A stretch of 10,062 nucleotides of DNA from Gammaproteobacteria bacterium (GCA_003645385.1 QNEY01000043.1:1-10062); one strand, 5' to 3'; counted from the first letter of the stretch, positions 1 to 8,524 are shown. A program made the numbers and translations. The notes: generated by a model from the sequence alone, not told the origin.

Positions 1-377
1 AACGCTCCAGTAACGCCACTAAACAAATTGATGCTTTGGTAAAAACAATTCAAAGTGATACCAATGAAGCGATTAGCTCAATGGAACGAAGTACCACAGA
101 GGTGGTGTCAGGAGCAAAACTATCTCAAGATGCCGGTACGGCTCTTGAGCAAATTGAAGCCGTATCACACCAATTAGCTGATCTGATAACTAATATTTCT
201 GATGCTGCTAGACAACAGGCTCAAGCAGCTGTGAGCACCTCTGACAGCATGAATGTCATTCAAGAAATCACCATGCAAACATCGACTGGAACAAATGAAA
301 GTGCCGCTTCTATTGGCCGGCTATTAGAGCTTGCTAATGAGCTACGCACCTCCGTTTCCGGCTTCAAATTGCCATAA
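1..377 (+). CDS. pilJ: Type IV pilus chemoreceptor PilJ (methyl-accepting chemotaxis protein), C-terminal end only
   Basis: The 3' end of a gene that begins before the window; the first whole codon is at base 3, and TAA at 375-377 ends it. About 124 residues are visible. They form the long, Ala/Ser/Thr/Gln-rich helix typical of the return arm of an MCP signalling coiled coil, with no membrane segment. The stretch ALVKTIQSDTNEAISSME and the final residues SVSGFKLP match, from memory, the conserved C-terminus of PilJ, the inner-membrane receptor of the Chp system that controls type IV pili. The ligand-binding, HAMP and signalling-tip parts would lie upstream. There is no C-terminal NWETF-type pentapeptide, the CheR/CheB tether of some MCPs. 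The next gene is the cognate kinase chpA, 68 bases downstream, which supports the assignment and suggests an operon. Confidence 0.9.
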   Translation, partial: RSSNATKQIDALVKTIQSDTNEAISSMERSTTEVVSGAKLSQDAGTALEQIEAVSHQLADLITNISDAARQQAQAAVSTSDSMNVIQEITMQTSTGTNESAASIGRLLELANELRTSVSGFKLP

Positions 378-445
378 TCCTAAGGTGTATACAGAATATG
401 TCTTATTTTGTCACAGTCACCTTCGTCACTGATCTGGAGTAGCAG

Positions 446-3400
446 ATGGCTCGGACCACTAGTGGTAACTATGATGCACTTGCTTGGGTACTGGATGAAA
501 TTAAACAATCCCTATCTGATGCACTGAAAGCGTTAACTCGCTTTATTGATGATCCTGAAGAAAAGTTATTATTAGATCAGTGCGTCACTCAATTGCACCA
601 AGTTAACGGCATTATGGAAATGCTAGGCCTGCAAGGAGCATATTTATTAACTAGCGAAATGATGGCCTCGGCAATTGCTCTTCACGACGAGAAAGCTGCA
701 GATAATGGTCAAACTCAAGATAGCCTTTTAAAAGGTATATTGCTATTACCTAATTACCTGAAATTACTTGGTTTAGAATTAGAAGATCACCCGATACGAC
801 TAATCGAAACGATCAATGAACTTCGTGTTGCCCGTGGTGATAAAGCCATTAAAGCCAGTAGTATCTTCAAGCCAAATTTATCTGTGGTTTTACCTGATGA
901 TATTGCGTCAAACTCAGAAAAAGACATACCTAGTACTGGTTTGACGATGGAAAAAGTGAGTCATGCATTCCGGCTATCGATTTTACACTGGTTAAATAAT
1001 AATGATGATTCCAGCTTGCGAAAGCTGAGTAGTATTGTTCAATATCTACGCCTTCACTGCACACAAGAACGTTCTATTATCTTTTGGTGGGTTGCAGAGG
1101 GCGTTATTGAATCCCTATTGGATAAAGGCTTAACTGTTAACCCTGAAGTTAAAATTAGCTTAGGTAACCTGAATCAACCTATTAAACTATTTAGTAGTGA
1201 AGGTGAACAGCCGTTACTTTCCCTATATCCTACAGCATTGATAGACCAACTATTATTACTTGTAGCGCGCTCTACAAGCACAGGAAAACACACCACTGCA
1301 TTGAAAAAAGCATTCAAACTTGATTTCTTTGACCCACAACAATATCAACAAATCTATAGTTTCAGTGATAATGCTATATCTGATGTTCGTACGGCACTAA
1401 TAGAACAACTACAAGAAATTAAAGAACAAACCGATCAATTTGATCGCCACTCCGAACAGTCACTAGATGTTATTCAAGATATCTCCGAACGCTTTACCAG
1501 TATGGCTGAGACTCTACAGCTATTAAATGAAATCTATGCTAGTTCAGTATTAAAGCAGCAATCTGAACAACTACAACAGCTAATTGAACAACAACAACTG
1601 CCGGATGATAAGCAGCTGATGGCTTTGGCTGACGACTTACTTCACGTCGAAGGCATCTTACAACAAGGTACTGGTACCAGCATTGATCAAACTATTGATG
1701 AAGATCAACTTCAACGTACAGTTATCAGCGAATGTCTCAATGAACTTGGTAATATTAAAGAAACACTGGCTTTATTAGAAGATCGTCCGGAAAACACCTC
1801 TGAAACTTTATCTGAAGCATCATTTCAACTAGGACTGATGGCCGGTAGTTTTACGATGCTAAATCTGGGTGAAGCTGCTAGCCTCCTTGAAAACACCGCT
1901 GACCAGATGATGAAGACCAGTGCAACTGGACACTCTCTTACAACTGATGAGCTGGGATTGTTTGCTGAAGTAGTTGCTTCTACAGAACTCTATATGGAAG
2001 GCTTTACTCAACATGGCCAACAACAATTACAGTTATTAGATTATGCCCAGAATATACTTAGCAATTTTGACCGCTATGCATCAAATGAAACAGATGAAAT
2101 TGTTACTGAAAATCAACCTGAATTAACTCATGATAATCTTGATACTGCTGAAATGGTGCTTGACCCCACTAAAGCAGATGTAGAAACCAGTGTTGAACAC
2201 TATATCAATGAACTCGCTGAACCTGAAAAAGCCGATGCTGAAACAAGCGTTGAACGCTATATCAATGAACTCGCTGAACCTGAAAAAGCCGATACTGAAA
2301 CAAGTGTTGAACGCTATATCAATGAACTTGCTGGACCTGAAAAAGTAGATACTGAAACAAGTGTTGAACAAGAATCATACTTTGCTGAAGGTATAGATCC
2401 AGAAATTGCAGAGATCTTTATTGAAGAAGCCAACGATGTATTAACCGAGCTAAACATACTTATTCCTGATTGGGAATCTCAACAAGACCCTGAAATATTA
2501 AAAGTAATCCGACGCCATTTTCATACACTCAAAGGTAGTGGCCGCATGGCTGGGGCGACTATTATTGGTGAGTTAGCATGGGCCGTAGAAAACATGCTAA
2601 ATCATGTTATGGAAGGCACACAGTCAAATTCCCCAGAAACAAAACAACTAGTTACAGATAATTATCAAATTATTCCTAGCTTGTTAACTCGTTTTATACA
2701 AGGTGACATGGCTACATCAAGTCAAGTTGATGAGTTAATAAAACGTACTAATAATGTGTTCGAAACAGAAACAGAAACAGAAACAGAAACAGAAACAGAA
2801 ACAAGTATCTCTGAACATGATGAGTTACAACAAATCTTTAACACTGAGGCAACGCAACACATTGCCACACTCAAACAAACACTTATCAAAGCAGAATCAC
2901 CTTTCAGCTTAGATAAGGAACTATTACGAGCAGCACACTCACTCAAAGGCTGTGCCAATATTGCCAAAGTTACCCCTGTAGCAGTTGTTGCTACCCAGCT
3001 TGACCAAACTTTCCGTTCAATTTATGAGCAAGATAGTACTTTAGATGAGCAGCAACTACCGTTATTAATAGCGACTATTGATGGGCTTGCTCAACTTATT
3101 GAGCATCATCAACAAAGCCCTGATACTGAAGAGCCTGATATTCTTCCACTAATTGATAATCTCAATCAGATTACACCTGCTGTGAAAGAGGAAGACGTTC
3201 AGCAGAAATTAATTGATCCCGAATTTCTGGTTGTTTATCTGGAAGAAACTGACGATTTATTAGATCAATATGTTCAACAAATCAAACAGCTTCAACAGCA
3301 ACCGGATAATGCTGATACTCAACAAGCAATTCAGCAAATACTTGCCACACTCACCAGCAATGCTCAACACGCAAGTCTGACAACTATTGCTGAACTGTAT

Positions 3401-5986
3401 CAATTGCTTGAGAAGCTGACACAGCAATCTGACAGTAAAAACACAGATGTCTTTACTCACCTTGAACATGGCTATGAAGAACTTAATAATCAAATTGAAA
3501 GCCTAATTCAGAACAAGCCCGCTGCTGATATTAATGAGTTTAAGCAACAGGTTGAAGACTATCTAAATCAGGCAGTAATACACGAATCAGAACAGAGCCA
3601 GGAAGACAACAGCGCAACCACTGTCGAACAATTTACTCTTCCAACTGGCGATACAGAGTTACTTGAAGCATTTACTGAAGAATGCACTGAGTTACTTGAC
3701 TCAAGTGGAAATGCGCTTAAAAATTGGCAACAAGATCACAATGATCAAGAAGCAACCATGCAGCTGCAAAGAGATTTACATACAATCAAAGGTGGTGCCC
3801 GCTTAGTGGGGGTTACCCCACTTGCTGATCTCACGCACCAAACAGAATCCCTTGTATTGTCAGTAACCGAGAATGGTCAAAAACTTAATTCTAAATTTTT
3901 CAATTTATTGCAACGCTGTCAGGATCGACTGGCTGACATGCAAGTTCAACTAGCGAATAAAACAGACATTACGTCAGCCAATGACTTATTAACTGAAATT
4001 GCACAATTCTCTGGTCAGGATAAGTCTGAACTGTCACATAATAAAGTGGCAGCCATTGACACAAGAATAACCGAAGCTGAACCGGCCAAGGCGTTACCTG
4101 AAACAGTTATTTCAGAAACTAAAGCGACACACCAAGTTGAACAAGTTAGGGTTCGAGCAGATTTACTTGATTTCCTCACCAATTTTGCTGGGGAAGTAAA
4201 TATTTCCCGTGACCGCGTCAGTCAACAAAATGCGGCTATTCGACGACAGCTAATGGAGCTGGATACCACAGTTGCACGTTTGCAGGATCAATTGCGTAAC
4301 CTTGAAATTGAAACTGAAACACAGATTCTATTCAGGTATGAGGATGAAACACACAGTAAGAAATCAGAATTTGATCCGCTTGAGCTCGACCGTTTCTCCA
4401 TGATGCAGCAACTATCTCGTGGTCTGACCGAAAGTGTTAGTGATTTGAATGACATCGGACAATCACTTGATATCTTAGTCCGTGATACTGATGCTATCCT
4501 GTTGCAACAATCACGGCTCAATACTGACATACAACAAGGCTTAATGAATACACGTTTACTACCTTTTAGTGGGCTTGTACCTCGTTTTGAACGTATCGTA
4601 CGTCAGACTAATACTGAATTGGGTAAAAAATCAGAACTTTCTGTGCTAGGGGCCAACCGAGAATTAGATAGGACAATCCTTGATCATATTGTAGCCCCTA
4701 TTGAGCATCTTCTAAGAAATGCCATTGCTCATGGTATAGAAACACCTGAGACACGAAGCGAACTAGCTAAAAATGAAACAGGTAAATTAACGCTCACTAT
4801 CGCACGTGATGGCTCTGAAGTGCTAATAACCTTGGCAGATGATGGTCAGGGCATCAACATTGAAAACATCAGGGAAAAAGCCCTTAAACAGAATTTGGTG
4901 AACCCTGACAATATGCCTAGTGATGAGGAGTTGATTCAATTAATCCTTTCCTCTGGCTTCAGTACTGCTGAAAATGTATCTCAGCTTTCTGGCCGAGGCG
5001 TTGGCATGGATATAGTGAGTAGTGAAATTAGAGCCTTAAAAGGTCGTTTATCTATCCAGTCTGTGACTGGCCAAGGTACAACATTCAGTATTCGTTTACC
5101 GCTAACCTTATCAATCATGCAAGCGCTACTGGTTAACAGTTATGACCAACAATATGCTATTCCTCTTGCTACAGTTCATGCTGGTGAGCGAATAGCGGTT
5201 GAAGATATTAAGACATTACTGGCTCAAAAAAACCAACCACACTACGAATATAATGGTGCTTATTATCCTTTTATTCCATTAGCCAGACTACTTAATCAAC
5301 CCTTTACCCTGCCTGACGATCCTAAATTACAACTACCATTATTGTTATTCAGATCAGGGGATATTCATATTGCCTTGCTGATTGATTCAATTAATAGCAA
5401 TCGCGAAATTGTACTTAAATCAGTCGGAGAACAATTAGGTACTATTGCCGCTATCAATGGTGCAACTATCCTGAGTGATGGTCAGGTAGTATTTATTCTC
5501 GATATACCCACTTTGGTTAATACTACCAACTTGTCTGCAAGCAATGAAATTCAGGAAATATCAAGATCCATCATAGAGCTTGATGAAATACAAGATCGAA
5601 CACCTCTTGCTATGGTAGTCGATGACTCTATTACTATGAGGAAAGCCTCTGGTAATCTGTTAAAACGTCATGGTTTTGATGTTATTACAGCTCGTGATGG
5701 TATCGATGCTGTTGCCCAATTAAATGAGCAAGTACCTGACATAATTCTACTGGACGTTGAAATGCCACGTATGGATGGCTTTGAATTTGCCACGTTAGTG
5801 CGAAATAATGATCAATATAAGGATCTTCCAATCATTATGATAACTTCTCGTACTGGTGATAAACATCGTGACAGAGCTATGAATATTGGTGTGGACTCAT
5901 ATATGGGTAAGCCTTATCAGGAAATAGACCTCATTGAGACAATGCAAGGTTTACTCGGTGACAACTACCCGCAAGCAAAACCGTAA
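446..5986 (+). CDS. chpA: Chp chemosensory hybrid histidine kinase ChpA/PilL (multi-Hpt CheA, CheW and receiver domains)
   Basis: An 1846-aa cytoplasmic CheA-type kinase that should autophosphorylate in response to PilJ and pass phosphate to PilG/PilH-type regulators of pilus motors. GGAG at 436-439, six bases before ATG, supports the start. The N-terminal 1100 residues carry six apparent Hpt modules. Three have intact motifs: HTLKG (H693), HSLKG (H831) and HTIKG (H1112). Three look degenerate: HQVNG at 51-55, GLMAG with Gly463 in the His position, and one near 924-1010 with Ala967. A predicted coiled-coil, Gln-rich region spans roughly 310-410. Then come a dimerisation region (about 1234-1390), a HATPase with N box N1425, DxGxG at 1465-1469 and GRGVG at 1516-1520, a CheW-like domain (about 1550-1700), and a receiver with D1726/D1727, phospho-acceptor D1770, T1800 and K1822. 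All catalytic residues are present. Pseudomonas ChpA is longer (about 2470 aa) with more Hpt-type modules. Two repetitive linkers (residues 576-641 and 773-786) are unusual. Domain edges are estimates by eye. Confidence 0.95.
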   Translation: MARTTSGNYDALAWVLDEIKQSLSDALKALTRFIDDPEEKLLLDQCVTQLHQVNGIMEMLGLQGAYLLTSEMMASAIALHDEKAADNGQTQDSLLKGILLLPNYLKLLGLELEDHPIRLIETINELRVARGDKAIKASSIFKPNLSVVLPDDIASNSEKDIPSTGLTMEKVSHAFRLSILHWLNNNDDSSLRKLSSIVQYLRLHCTQERSIIFWWVAEGVIESLLDKGLTVNPEVKISLGNLNQPIKLFSSEGEQPLLSLYPTALIDQLLLLVARSTSTGKHTTALKKAFKLDFFDPQQYQQIYSFSDNAISDVRTALIEQLQEIKEQTDQFDRHSEQSLDVIQDISERFTSMAETLQLLNEIYASSVLKQQSEQLQQLIEQQQLPDDKQLMALADDLLHVEGILQQGTGTSIDQTIDEDQLQRTVISECLNELGNIKETLALLEDRPENTSETLSEASFQLGLMAGSFTMLNLGEAASLLENTADQMMKTSATGHSLTTDELGLFAEVVASTELYMEGFTQHGQQQLQLLDYAQNILSNFDRYASNETDEIVTENQPELTHDNLDTAEMVLDPTKADVETSVEHYINELAEPEKADAETSVERYINELAEPEKADTETSVERYINELAGPEKVDTETSVEQESYFAEGIDPEIAEIFIEEANDVLTELNILIPDWESQQDPEILKVIRRHFHTLKGSGRMAGATIIGELAWAVENMLNHVMEGTQSNSPETKQLVTDNYQIIPSLLTRFIQGDMATSSQVDELIKRTNNVFETETETETETETETSISEHDELQQIFNTEATQHIATLKQTLIKAESPFSLDKELLRAAHSLKGCANIAKVTPVAVVATQLDQTFRSIYEQDSTLDEQQLPLLIATIDGLAQLIEHHQQSPDTEEPDILPLIDNLNQITPAVKEEDVQQKLIDPEFLVVYLEETDDLLDQYVQQIKQLQQQPDNADTQQAIQQILATLTSNAQHASLTTIAELYQLLEKLTQQSDSKNTDVFTHLEHGYEELNNQIESLIQNKPAADINEFKQQVEDYLNQAVIHESEQSQEDNSATTVEQFTLPTGDTELLEAFTEECTELLDSSGNALKNWQQDHNDQEATMQLQRDLHTIKGGARLVGVTPLADLTHQTESLVLSVTENGQKLNSKFFNLLQRCQDRLADMQVQLANKTDITSANDLLTEIAQFSGQDKSELSHNKVAAIDTRITEAEPAKALPETVISETKATHQVEQVRVRADLLDFLTNFAGEVNISRDRVSQQNAAIRRQLMELDTTVARLQDQLRNLEIETETQILFRYEDETHSKKSEFDPLELDRFSMMQQLSRGLTESVSDLNDIGQSLDILVRDTDAILLQQSRLNTDIQQGLMNTRLLPFSGLVPRFERIVRQTNTELGKKSELSVLGANRELDRTILDHIVAPIEHLLRNAIAHGIETPETRSELAKNETGKLTLTIARDGSEVLITLADDGQGINIENIREKALKQNLVNPDNMPSDEELIQLILSSGFSTAENVSQLSGRGVGMDIVSSEIRALKGRLSIQSVTGQGTTFSIRLPLTLSIMQALLVNSYDQQYAIPLATVHAGERIAVEDIKTLLAQKNQPHYEYNGAYYPFIPLARLLNQPFTLPDDPKLQLPLLLFRSGDIHIALLIDSINSNREIVLKSVGEQLGTIAAINGATILSDGQVVFILDIPTLVNTTNLSASNEIQEISRSIIELDEIQDRTPLAMVVDDSITMRKASGNLLKRHGFDVITARDGIDAVAQLNEQVPDIILLDVEMPRMDGFEFATLVRNNDQYKDLPIIMITSRTGDKHRDRAMNIGVDSYMGKPYQEIDLIETMQGLLGDNYPQAKP
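2171..2368 (+). repeat. 57-bp in-frame tandem repeat (19 aa, about 3.5 copies) inside chpA
   Basis: Copies start at 2171, 2228, 2285 and 2342; the last is cut short after about 27 bases. Each unit encodes 19 residues of the type KAD-x-ETSVE-(H/R)-YINELAEPE, covering ChpA residues 576-641. Copies differ at only a few bases, so the expansion looks recent. The period is a multiple of three, so copy-number change would lengthen or shorten the protein without breaking the frame. The repeat sits in the acidic linker just before the first canonical Hpt domain (H693). The unit is hydrophilic and Glu-rich with a likely helical YINELAE core; its function is unknown. Confidence 0.95.
2762..2803 (+). repeat. 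(GAAACA)7 hexanucleotide microsatellite encoding (Glu-Thr)7 in chpA
   Basis: Seven perfect, uninterrupted copies of the hexamer GAAACA encode ChpA residues 773-786 as alternating Glu-Thr. It lies in the linker between the Hpt modules of H693 and H831. The hexamer keeps the frame, so slipped-strand changes would alter linker length by two residues per unit and not switch the gene off. Confidence 0.96.
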
Positions 5987-6011
5987 CAAGTCAATATTAC
6001 AGGAACATCAA

Positions 6012-6470
6012 ATGGCTGACATTTCTACCGACTTTATTCCTTGCGTGTTAATTCCATTGCATCAGCACTATTTATTATTGCCAAACACCACTATTGCTGA
6101 AGTCATTCCAATGCCTAGACTCAGTAATGTTGAAAATATGCCTGACTACTGGGTTGGACAACACGACTGGAACTCACGGCAGCTACCAGTCATTGATCTG
6201 GAAGCACTTGTTGAAAATAATTCATCTGATACAGATGATGCCAACAAACTATGTATACTTCATGGCATTAATACTGATGCCAATATCAAAGTTTATGCGC
6301 TACCCTGCTATGGAGTGCCACAGCTTATTCACTTAAACGAAGCTGCTCTCAAGTTAGCCCCCGATACTAGAGAGTCTGAATTTTTACATTATCAGATCCA
6401 AATTGGTACTAAAATCGCTTATATCCCGAACCTTGATGCTATCGAGGCTTCTATTAGCCAACAACAGTAA
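6012..6470 (+). CDS. chpC: CheW-like adaptor protein of the pilus chemosensory system (ChpC-like)
   Basis: A 152-aa soluble protein. The first ATG with a good ribosome binding site is at 6012 (AGGA at 6001-6004, seven bases away). The frame stays open upstream to 5934, but that stretch overlaps the end of chpA and encodes an unlikely Lys/Arg/Gln-rich extension, so I reject it. The start is 25 bases after the chpA stop, implying co-transcription. The N-terminus (FIPCVLIPLHQHYLLLPN, then AEVIPMP) resembles the opening beta strands of CheW folds and, from memory, of Pseudomonas ChpC, which links additional receptors to ChpA. Length fits a single CheW domain (about 150-170 aa). No enzymatic motif is present. 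Similarity is weak at the residue level, so the call leans on fold pattern and position; a PilI-type CheW is the alternative. Confidence 0.8.
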   Translation: MADISTDFIPCVLIPLHQHYLLLPNTTIAEVIPMPRLSNVENMPDYWVGQHDWNSRQLPVIDLEALVENNSSDTDDANKLCILHGINTDANIKVYALPCYGVPQLIHLNEAALKLAPDTRESEFLHYQIQIGTKIAYIPNLDAIEASISQQQ

Positions 6471-6529
6471 ACTTTAATATCTAAACAGCTTCCTAAACCT
6501 ACAGTTTCCAAATCATTTAATTCTACAAA

Positions 6530-6563
6530 CGCTATCATCAGACTTTTTTAGTTTATGATAGCG
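6530..6563 (+). promoter_or_regulatory. Strong hairpin / inverted repeat immediately upstream of the slt start codon
   Basis: CGCTATCAT (6530-6538) is perfectly complementary to ATGATAGCG (6555-6563). Inside these, AGACT (6540-6544) pairs with AGTTT (6550-6554) with one G-U pair, leaving a bulged C at 6539 and a five-T loop (6545-6549), so the stem is about 14 bp. It ends two bases before the slt ATG at 6566, where a ribosome binding site would be expected, and none is visible. No T-run follows the stem, so it is not a standard intrinsic terminator. The right arm contains TATGAT (6554-6559), a possible -10 element that would place transcription start at or very near the ATG, but there is no good -35. 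It could be a translation-controlling RNA hairpin or a DNA operator; which one is not decided by the sequence. Confidence 0.6.
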
Positions 6564-6565
6564 CC

Positions 6566-8518
6566 ATGAATTTTATCAAATCAGTCATATTTGGTAGTTT
6601 GTGGCTATTGCTTCTTCCAGCATTCGCTCATGCAACTGACAACAAATCATCAAGTGTGCAACGTAGTATTTTTCAACAAGCTCACAATGCCTTAAATACT
6701 CATCAAATAAGCAAATTCAATACTCTTAAGCAACAACTCGAAGACTATCCCTTACAGCCCTATCTGGATTATCTGTATTTACGTCACCGATTAAGTCATA
6801 CTAAAAACAGTGTTATCACCCAGTTTCTATCTGACAATCAAGATACATTCTATGCTGATAGATTACGCAACATCTGGCTAGATCGCCTTGCTAAGAATAA
6901 AAAATGGCAAACATTTCTGGATAACTATCAGCAGTCTCAATCAATATCCAGACAATGTTTACGTTTACAAGCACTGATAGCAACAGACCGACAAGAAGAG
7001 GCATTTGCAGAAATACCCGCTCTCTGGCTGGTACCTCGTTCACAACATAAAGCCTGTGATCCTGCATTTAAGATCTGGCAGGATCATGGTTTATTAACTG
7101 ATGAACTACGCTGGCAGCGTATCAGATTATCATTACAAGATAATCAGTTTTCATTAGCTACTTTTCTTGCTAAACCCATGCAAGATTCTGACTCTGTAAA
7201 GGCGTGGATATCTCGCTGGCAGAAAATGCATCACAATCCTCTTTCACTATTAAAACAACTGCCTGGAATGCCTCCAGCCTCAAAACAGACTGTTAGTCTA
7301 TTTCAAGACATTGATATTTCGCGCGAAATTATTCAGCATGGCATTGCTAGATTATCACGAAAATCTACCGATCAGGCCTTTGAGAACTGGCAACGCATTC
7401 AACCTACTTATCGATTTAGTGAGCAAGAGAAACTATTTGTTCAACGTGACATAGCTAGACGGTCAGCATTAAGGCATGAAGAGCGTGCATTAGAATTTTT
7501 TGGTGATATTCCTGCGGAACCATGGCGAGTACGTGCAGCTTTATGGCAACAAGATTGGCATGCAGTGCAACAAGCCATTTTTAGTCTTAATCATGATCAG
7601 CAGCAATCTCCTCGTTGGCAATATTGGCTCAGCAGGAGTCAAATTGAACTAGATGATGAGCTAACTGCCTACAAAACCTTTCAAATTTTAATGGCAGATC
7701 GCGATTATTATGCTTTTCTCTCTGCCGATCAATTGGATAGACCTTATCAAATGAATCACAATCCAATTGTATTTACACAAGATGAGCTTGATAAACTTGC
7801 TCAACATCCTGCAGTAACTCGCTTGCGAGAATTCTATGTGCTCAATATGACTATTGAATCACGTAGACAAGCCTATAAGTTAATACAAACACTATCTATG
7901 CGAGACTTGGAACTCCTTGCTATCCTCACATACCAATGGAACTGGTACAATCAAACTATTGCACTGCTTGGCAAGGCAAAATACTGGGATGCTTTAAACC
8001 TACGTTTCCCAATCGTTTATGACACTGCGATATTAAAAGCAGGTAAAAAGAATGGTATCGATCCATCTTGGTTATTTGGCATCGCACGTCAAGAAAGTGC
8101 TTTCAACCCCAATGCCCACTCACATGTAGGTGCAGCAGGCTTAATGCAACTAATGCCTAAAACAGGTAAATTAATTGCCAGATTGATTAATCGCCCAATG
8201 AAAAGAACATCTGAACTATTGAACCCTGACAGAAATATACAATTGGGTAGTGCTTATTTACGTCGAATGTATGATAAAAACCAGCATAACCCAGTCTTAG
8301 CTACGGCATCATATAATGCAGGACCACACCGAGTAAAAGGCTGGCTTCCCGAACAGGAAATGTCTGCAGATATATGGATCGAAAATATTCCATTTGATGA
8401 AACCAGAAAATATACCCGTAACGTACTCAGCTATGCGGCAGTCTTTGATTACCAGCGTAAACAAAAAATTAAACCTTTGTCTGATCGAATGCCTGCAGTC
8501 CAGGCTAAAACACCTTAA
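6566..8518 (+). CDS. slt: Soluble lytic murein transglycosylase (Slt70 family)
   Basis: A 650-aa periplasmic enzyme that cleaves the MurNAc-GlcNAc bond of peptidoglycan with formation of 1,6-anhydro-MurNAc. Length matches E. coli Slt70 (about 645 aa). The N-terminus is a clear Sec signal peptide: Lys5, hydrophobic core 7-18, and a likely cleavage after AFA (21) or AHA (23). No lipobox Cys is seen, so it should be soluble. Residues about 28-450 are the helical superhelical U-domain, followed by a linker and the catalytic domain. Catalytic Glu510 lies in RQESAFNP; GLMQLMP (525-531) and SYNAGP (582-587) are the other hallmark SLT motifs. There is no ribosome binding site upstream of the ATG; the preceding bases form a hairpin. 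No nearby in-frame alternative start was seen, and the signal peptide fixes this one. cca follows after 6 bases. Its role next to the Chp cluster is probably incidental. Confidence 0.95.
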   Translation: MNFIKSVIFGSLWLLLLPAFAHATDNKSSSVQRSIFQQAHNALNTHQISKFNTLKQQLEDYPLQPYLDYLYLRHRLSHTKNSVITQFLSDNQDTFYADRLRNIWLDRLAKNKKWQTFLDNYQQSQSISRQCLRLQALIATDRQEEAFAEIPALWLVPRSQHKACDPAFKIWQDHGLLTDELRWQRIRLSLQDNQFSLATFLAKPMQDSDSVKAWISRWQKMHHNPLSLLKQLPGMPPASKQTVSLFQDIDISREIIQHGIARLSRKSTDQAFENWQRIQPTYRFSEQEKLFVQRDIARRSALRHEERALEFFGDIPAEPWRVRAALWQQDWHAVQQAIFSLNHDQQQSPRWQYWLSRSQIELDDELTAYKTFQILMADRDYYAFLSADQLDRPYQMNHNPIVFTQDELDKLAQHPAVTRLREFYVLNMTIESRRQAYKLIQTLSMRDLELLAILTYQWNWYNQTIALLGKAKYWDALNLRFPIVYDTAILKAGKKNGIDPSWLFGIARQESAFNPNAHSHVGAAGLMQLMPKTGKLIARLINRPMKRTSELLNPDRNIQLGSAYLRRMYDKNQHNPVLATASYNAGPHRVKGWLPEQEMSADIWIENIPFDETRKYTRNVLSYAAVFDYQRKQKIKPLSDRMPAVQAKTP

Positions 8519-8524
8519 ACTACA

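Noticed and set aside
386..429. 8-bp palindrome TGTATACA (386-393) and three GTCAC copies between pilJ and chpA.
   Set aside because: Too short to separate from chance, and no promoter elements are associated with them.
398..442. A 14-codon reading frame (ATG at 398, TAG at 440-442) between pilJ and chpA, preceded by AAGG at 382-385, as a possible leader peptide.
   Set aside because: Very short, with no attenuator-like structure or regulatory codon run, and a 12-base gap from the purine stretch; chance is the simpler explanation.
2123..2371. Minus-strand open frame with repetitive Phe/Cys-rich translation.
   Set aside because: It is the mirror of the 57-bp repeat in chpA; no start signal and implausible composition.
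2722..2967. Minus-strand open frame containing a Ser-Val run.
   Set aside because: It is the reverse complement of the GAAACA tract within a well-supported gene on the + strand.
5934..6011. Longer version of the CheW-like gene starting at 5934.
   Set aside because: It would overlap chpA by 53 bases, adds residues unlike a CheW N-terminus, and has no ribosome binding site; the ATG at 6012 has a good one.
6530..6563. Hairpin read as an intrinsic terminator for the chp cluster.
   Set aside because: The T-run is in the loop, not after the stem, and the stem abuts the next start codon.
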